From Roseimaritima multifibrata (GTDB lineage Bacteria > Planctomycetota > Planctomycetia > Pirellulales > Pirellulaceae), in assembly GCF_007741495.1 (NCBI RefSeq), contig NZ_CP036262.1, positions 1,922,001-1,986,000 of the forward strand: 64,000 nt of DNA, written 5' to 3'. How positions within the stretch are numbered: position 1 is the stretch's first letter; each line of letters opens with the position of its first letter. Shown here one piece after another: positions 63,897 to 64,000 of the stretch. The notes beneath the pieces were generated by a model. It made no database searches. It had not been told where the DNA came from and saw only the letters and a list, made by a program, of their open reading frames with translations. Position numbers and translations under genes: made by a program.

Positions 63897-64000
63897 ATGA
63901 ATCGTTGCTCAGGAAATGTGTTTAGCCGCCGTGGATTTCTAGCCGCTGGAGCGCTCACCGGTGCGGGGCTGACTTTAGGTGATTTGATGATGGCCCAGCA
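63897..64000 (+). CDS. DUF1501 family exported protein, start only (runs off right edge)
   Basis: Only 34 codons are inside the window. The ATG at 63897 has GGGAG nine bases upstream. The N terminus reads CSGNVFSRRGFLAAGALTGA, a twin-arginine signal of the kind found in DUF1501 proteins, followed by a GLTLGDLMMAQ hydrophobic end. The assignment rests on the signal region alone, so other Tat-exported families are possible. Confidence 0.6.
   Translation, partial: MNRCSGNVFSRRGFLAAGALTGAGLTLGDLMMAQ

Noticed and set aside
1-64000. tRNA, rRNA and CRISPR loci
   Set aside because: No cloverleaf with a proper T-arm, no rRNA sequence and no short direct repeats with unique spacers were seen. The direct repeats present are either adjacent tandem units or palindromes.

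Overview
The window is a chromosomal segment of a planctomycete, most likely Pirellulaceae (Rhodopirellula-like). The taxonomic call is inference. It rests on two sets of DUF1549/DUF1553 plus DUF1501 genes with a third DUF1501 gene running off the right edge, a DUF1559 pseudopilin-like protein with the H-x9-DG signature, a secreted sulfatase, a histone-H1-like Lys/Ala tail protein, a receiver-Ser/Thr-kinase fusion, and short secreted proteins of unknown function. GC content looks moderate, and most genes are single or in short runs rather than long operons.

Layout from left to right. 1-3.7 kb: a partial purU-like gene diverges from a YkgJ-type Cys-cluster protein, hisS and a secreted HExxH protein. 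3.7-7.0 kb: a palindrome, an aldehyde dehydrogenase, a 100-bp tandem repeat and a family 2 glycosyltransferase. 7.0-7.95 kb: no gene, but a palindrome over a promoter followed by an intrinsic terminator (candidate small RNA). 7.95-13.5 kb: a cytochrome-domain DUF1549/DUF1553 protein, DUF1501 and an orphan iron-type binding lipoprotein. 13.7-18.1 kb: recQ, a small secreted protein and seven 210-bp-spaced hairpins. 18.1-27.8 kb: ribBA, an EEP-fold protein, a sugar isomerase-like TIM barrel, ftsH, and dxr-rseP. 28-33.3 kb: a signalling cluster on the minus strand (receiver-kinase fusion, receiver-ATPase protein, hybrid histidine kinase). An intact IS4-type element lies immediately upstream of it.

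35-47 kb: a sulfatase, a YjdF-like membrane protein, a HEAT-like protein, two overlapping trans-sulfuration-type PLP enzymes ending at a strong terminator, a polyprenyl diphosphate synthase, the histone-like protein, and the second DUF1549/1553-DUF1501 pair. 47.3-53.2 kb: the E2 subunit of 2-oxoglutarate dehydrogenase, a single-domain receiver, and sdhCAB, so central TCA-cycle functions lie close together. 53.4-57.3 kb: a DUF4105 lipoprotein, a His/Cys-rich secreted protein followed by a DUF1559 protein with a His-rich insert, a hemerythrin-like helical protein and a response regulator. 57.7-60.3 kb: a DEAD-box RNA helicase with about 30 heptad repeats at its N terminus. 60.4-62.4 kb: five and a half copies of a 375-bp non-coding repeat. 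62.5-64 kb: a Cys-rich, repeat-rich secreted protein, a strong sigma70-type promoter with a structured transcript and terminator (second candidate small RNA), and the start of the third DUF1501 gene.

The most unusual content is not protein-coding. It comprises four repeat arrays (three sharing one REP-like palindrome), two promoter-to-terminator units with no ORF, and nested palindromes. All functional names come from motif recognition by eye; no database search was run.
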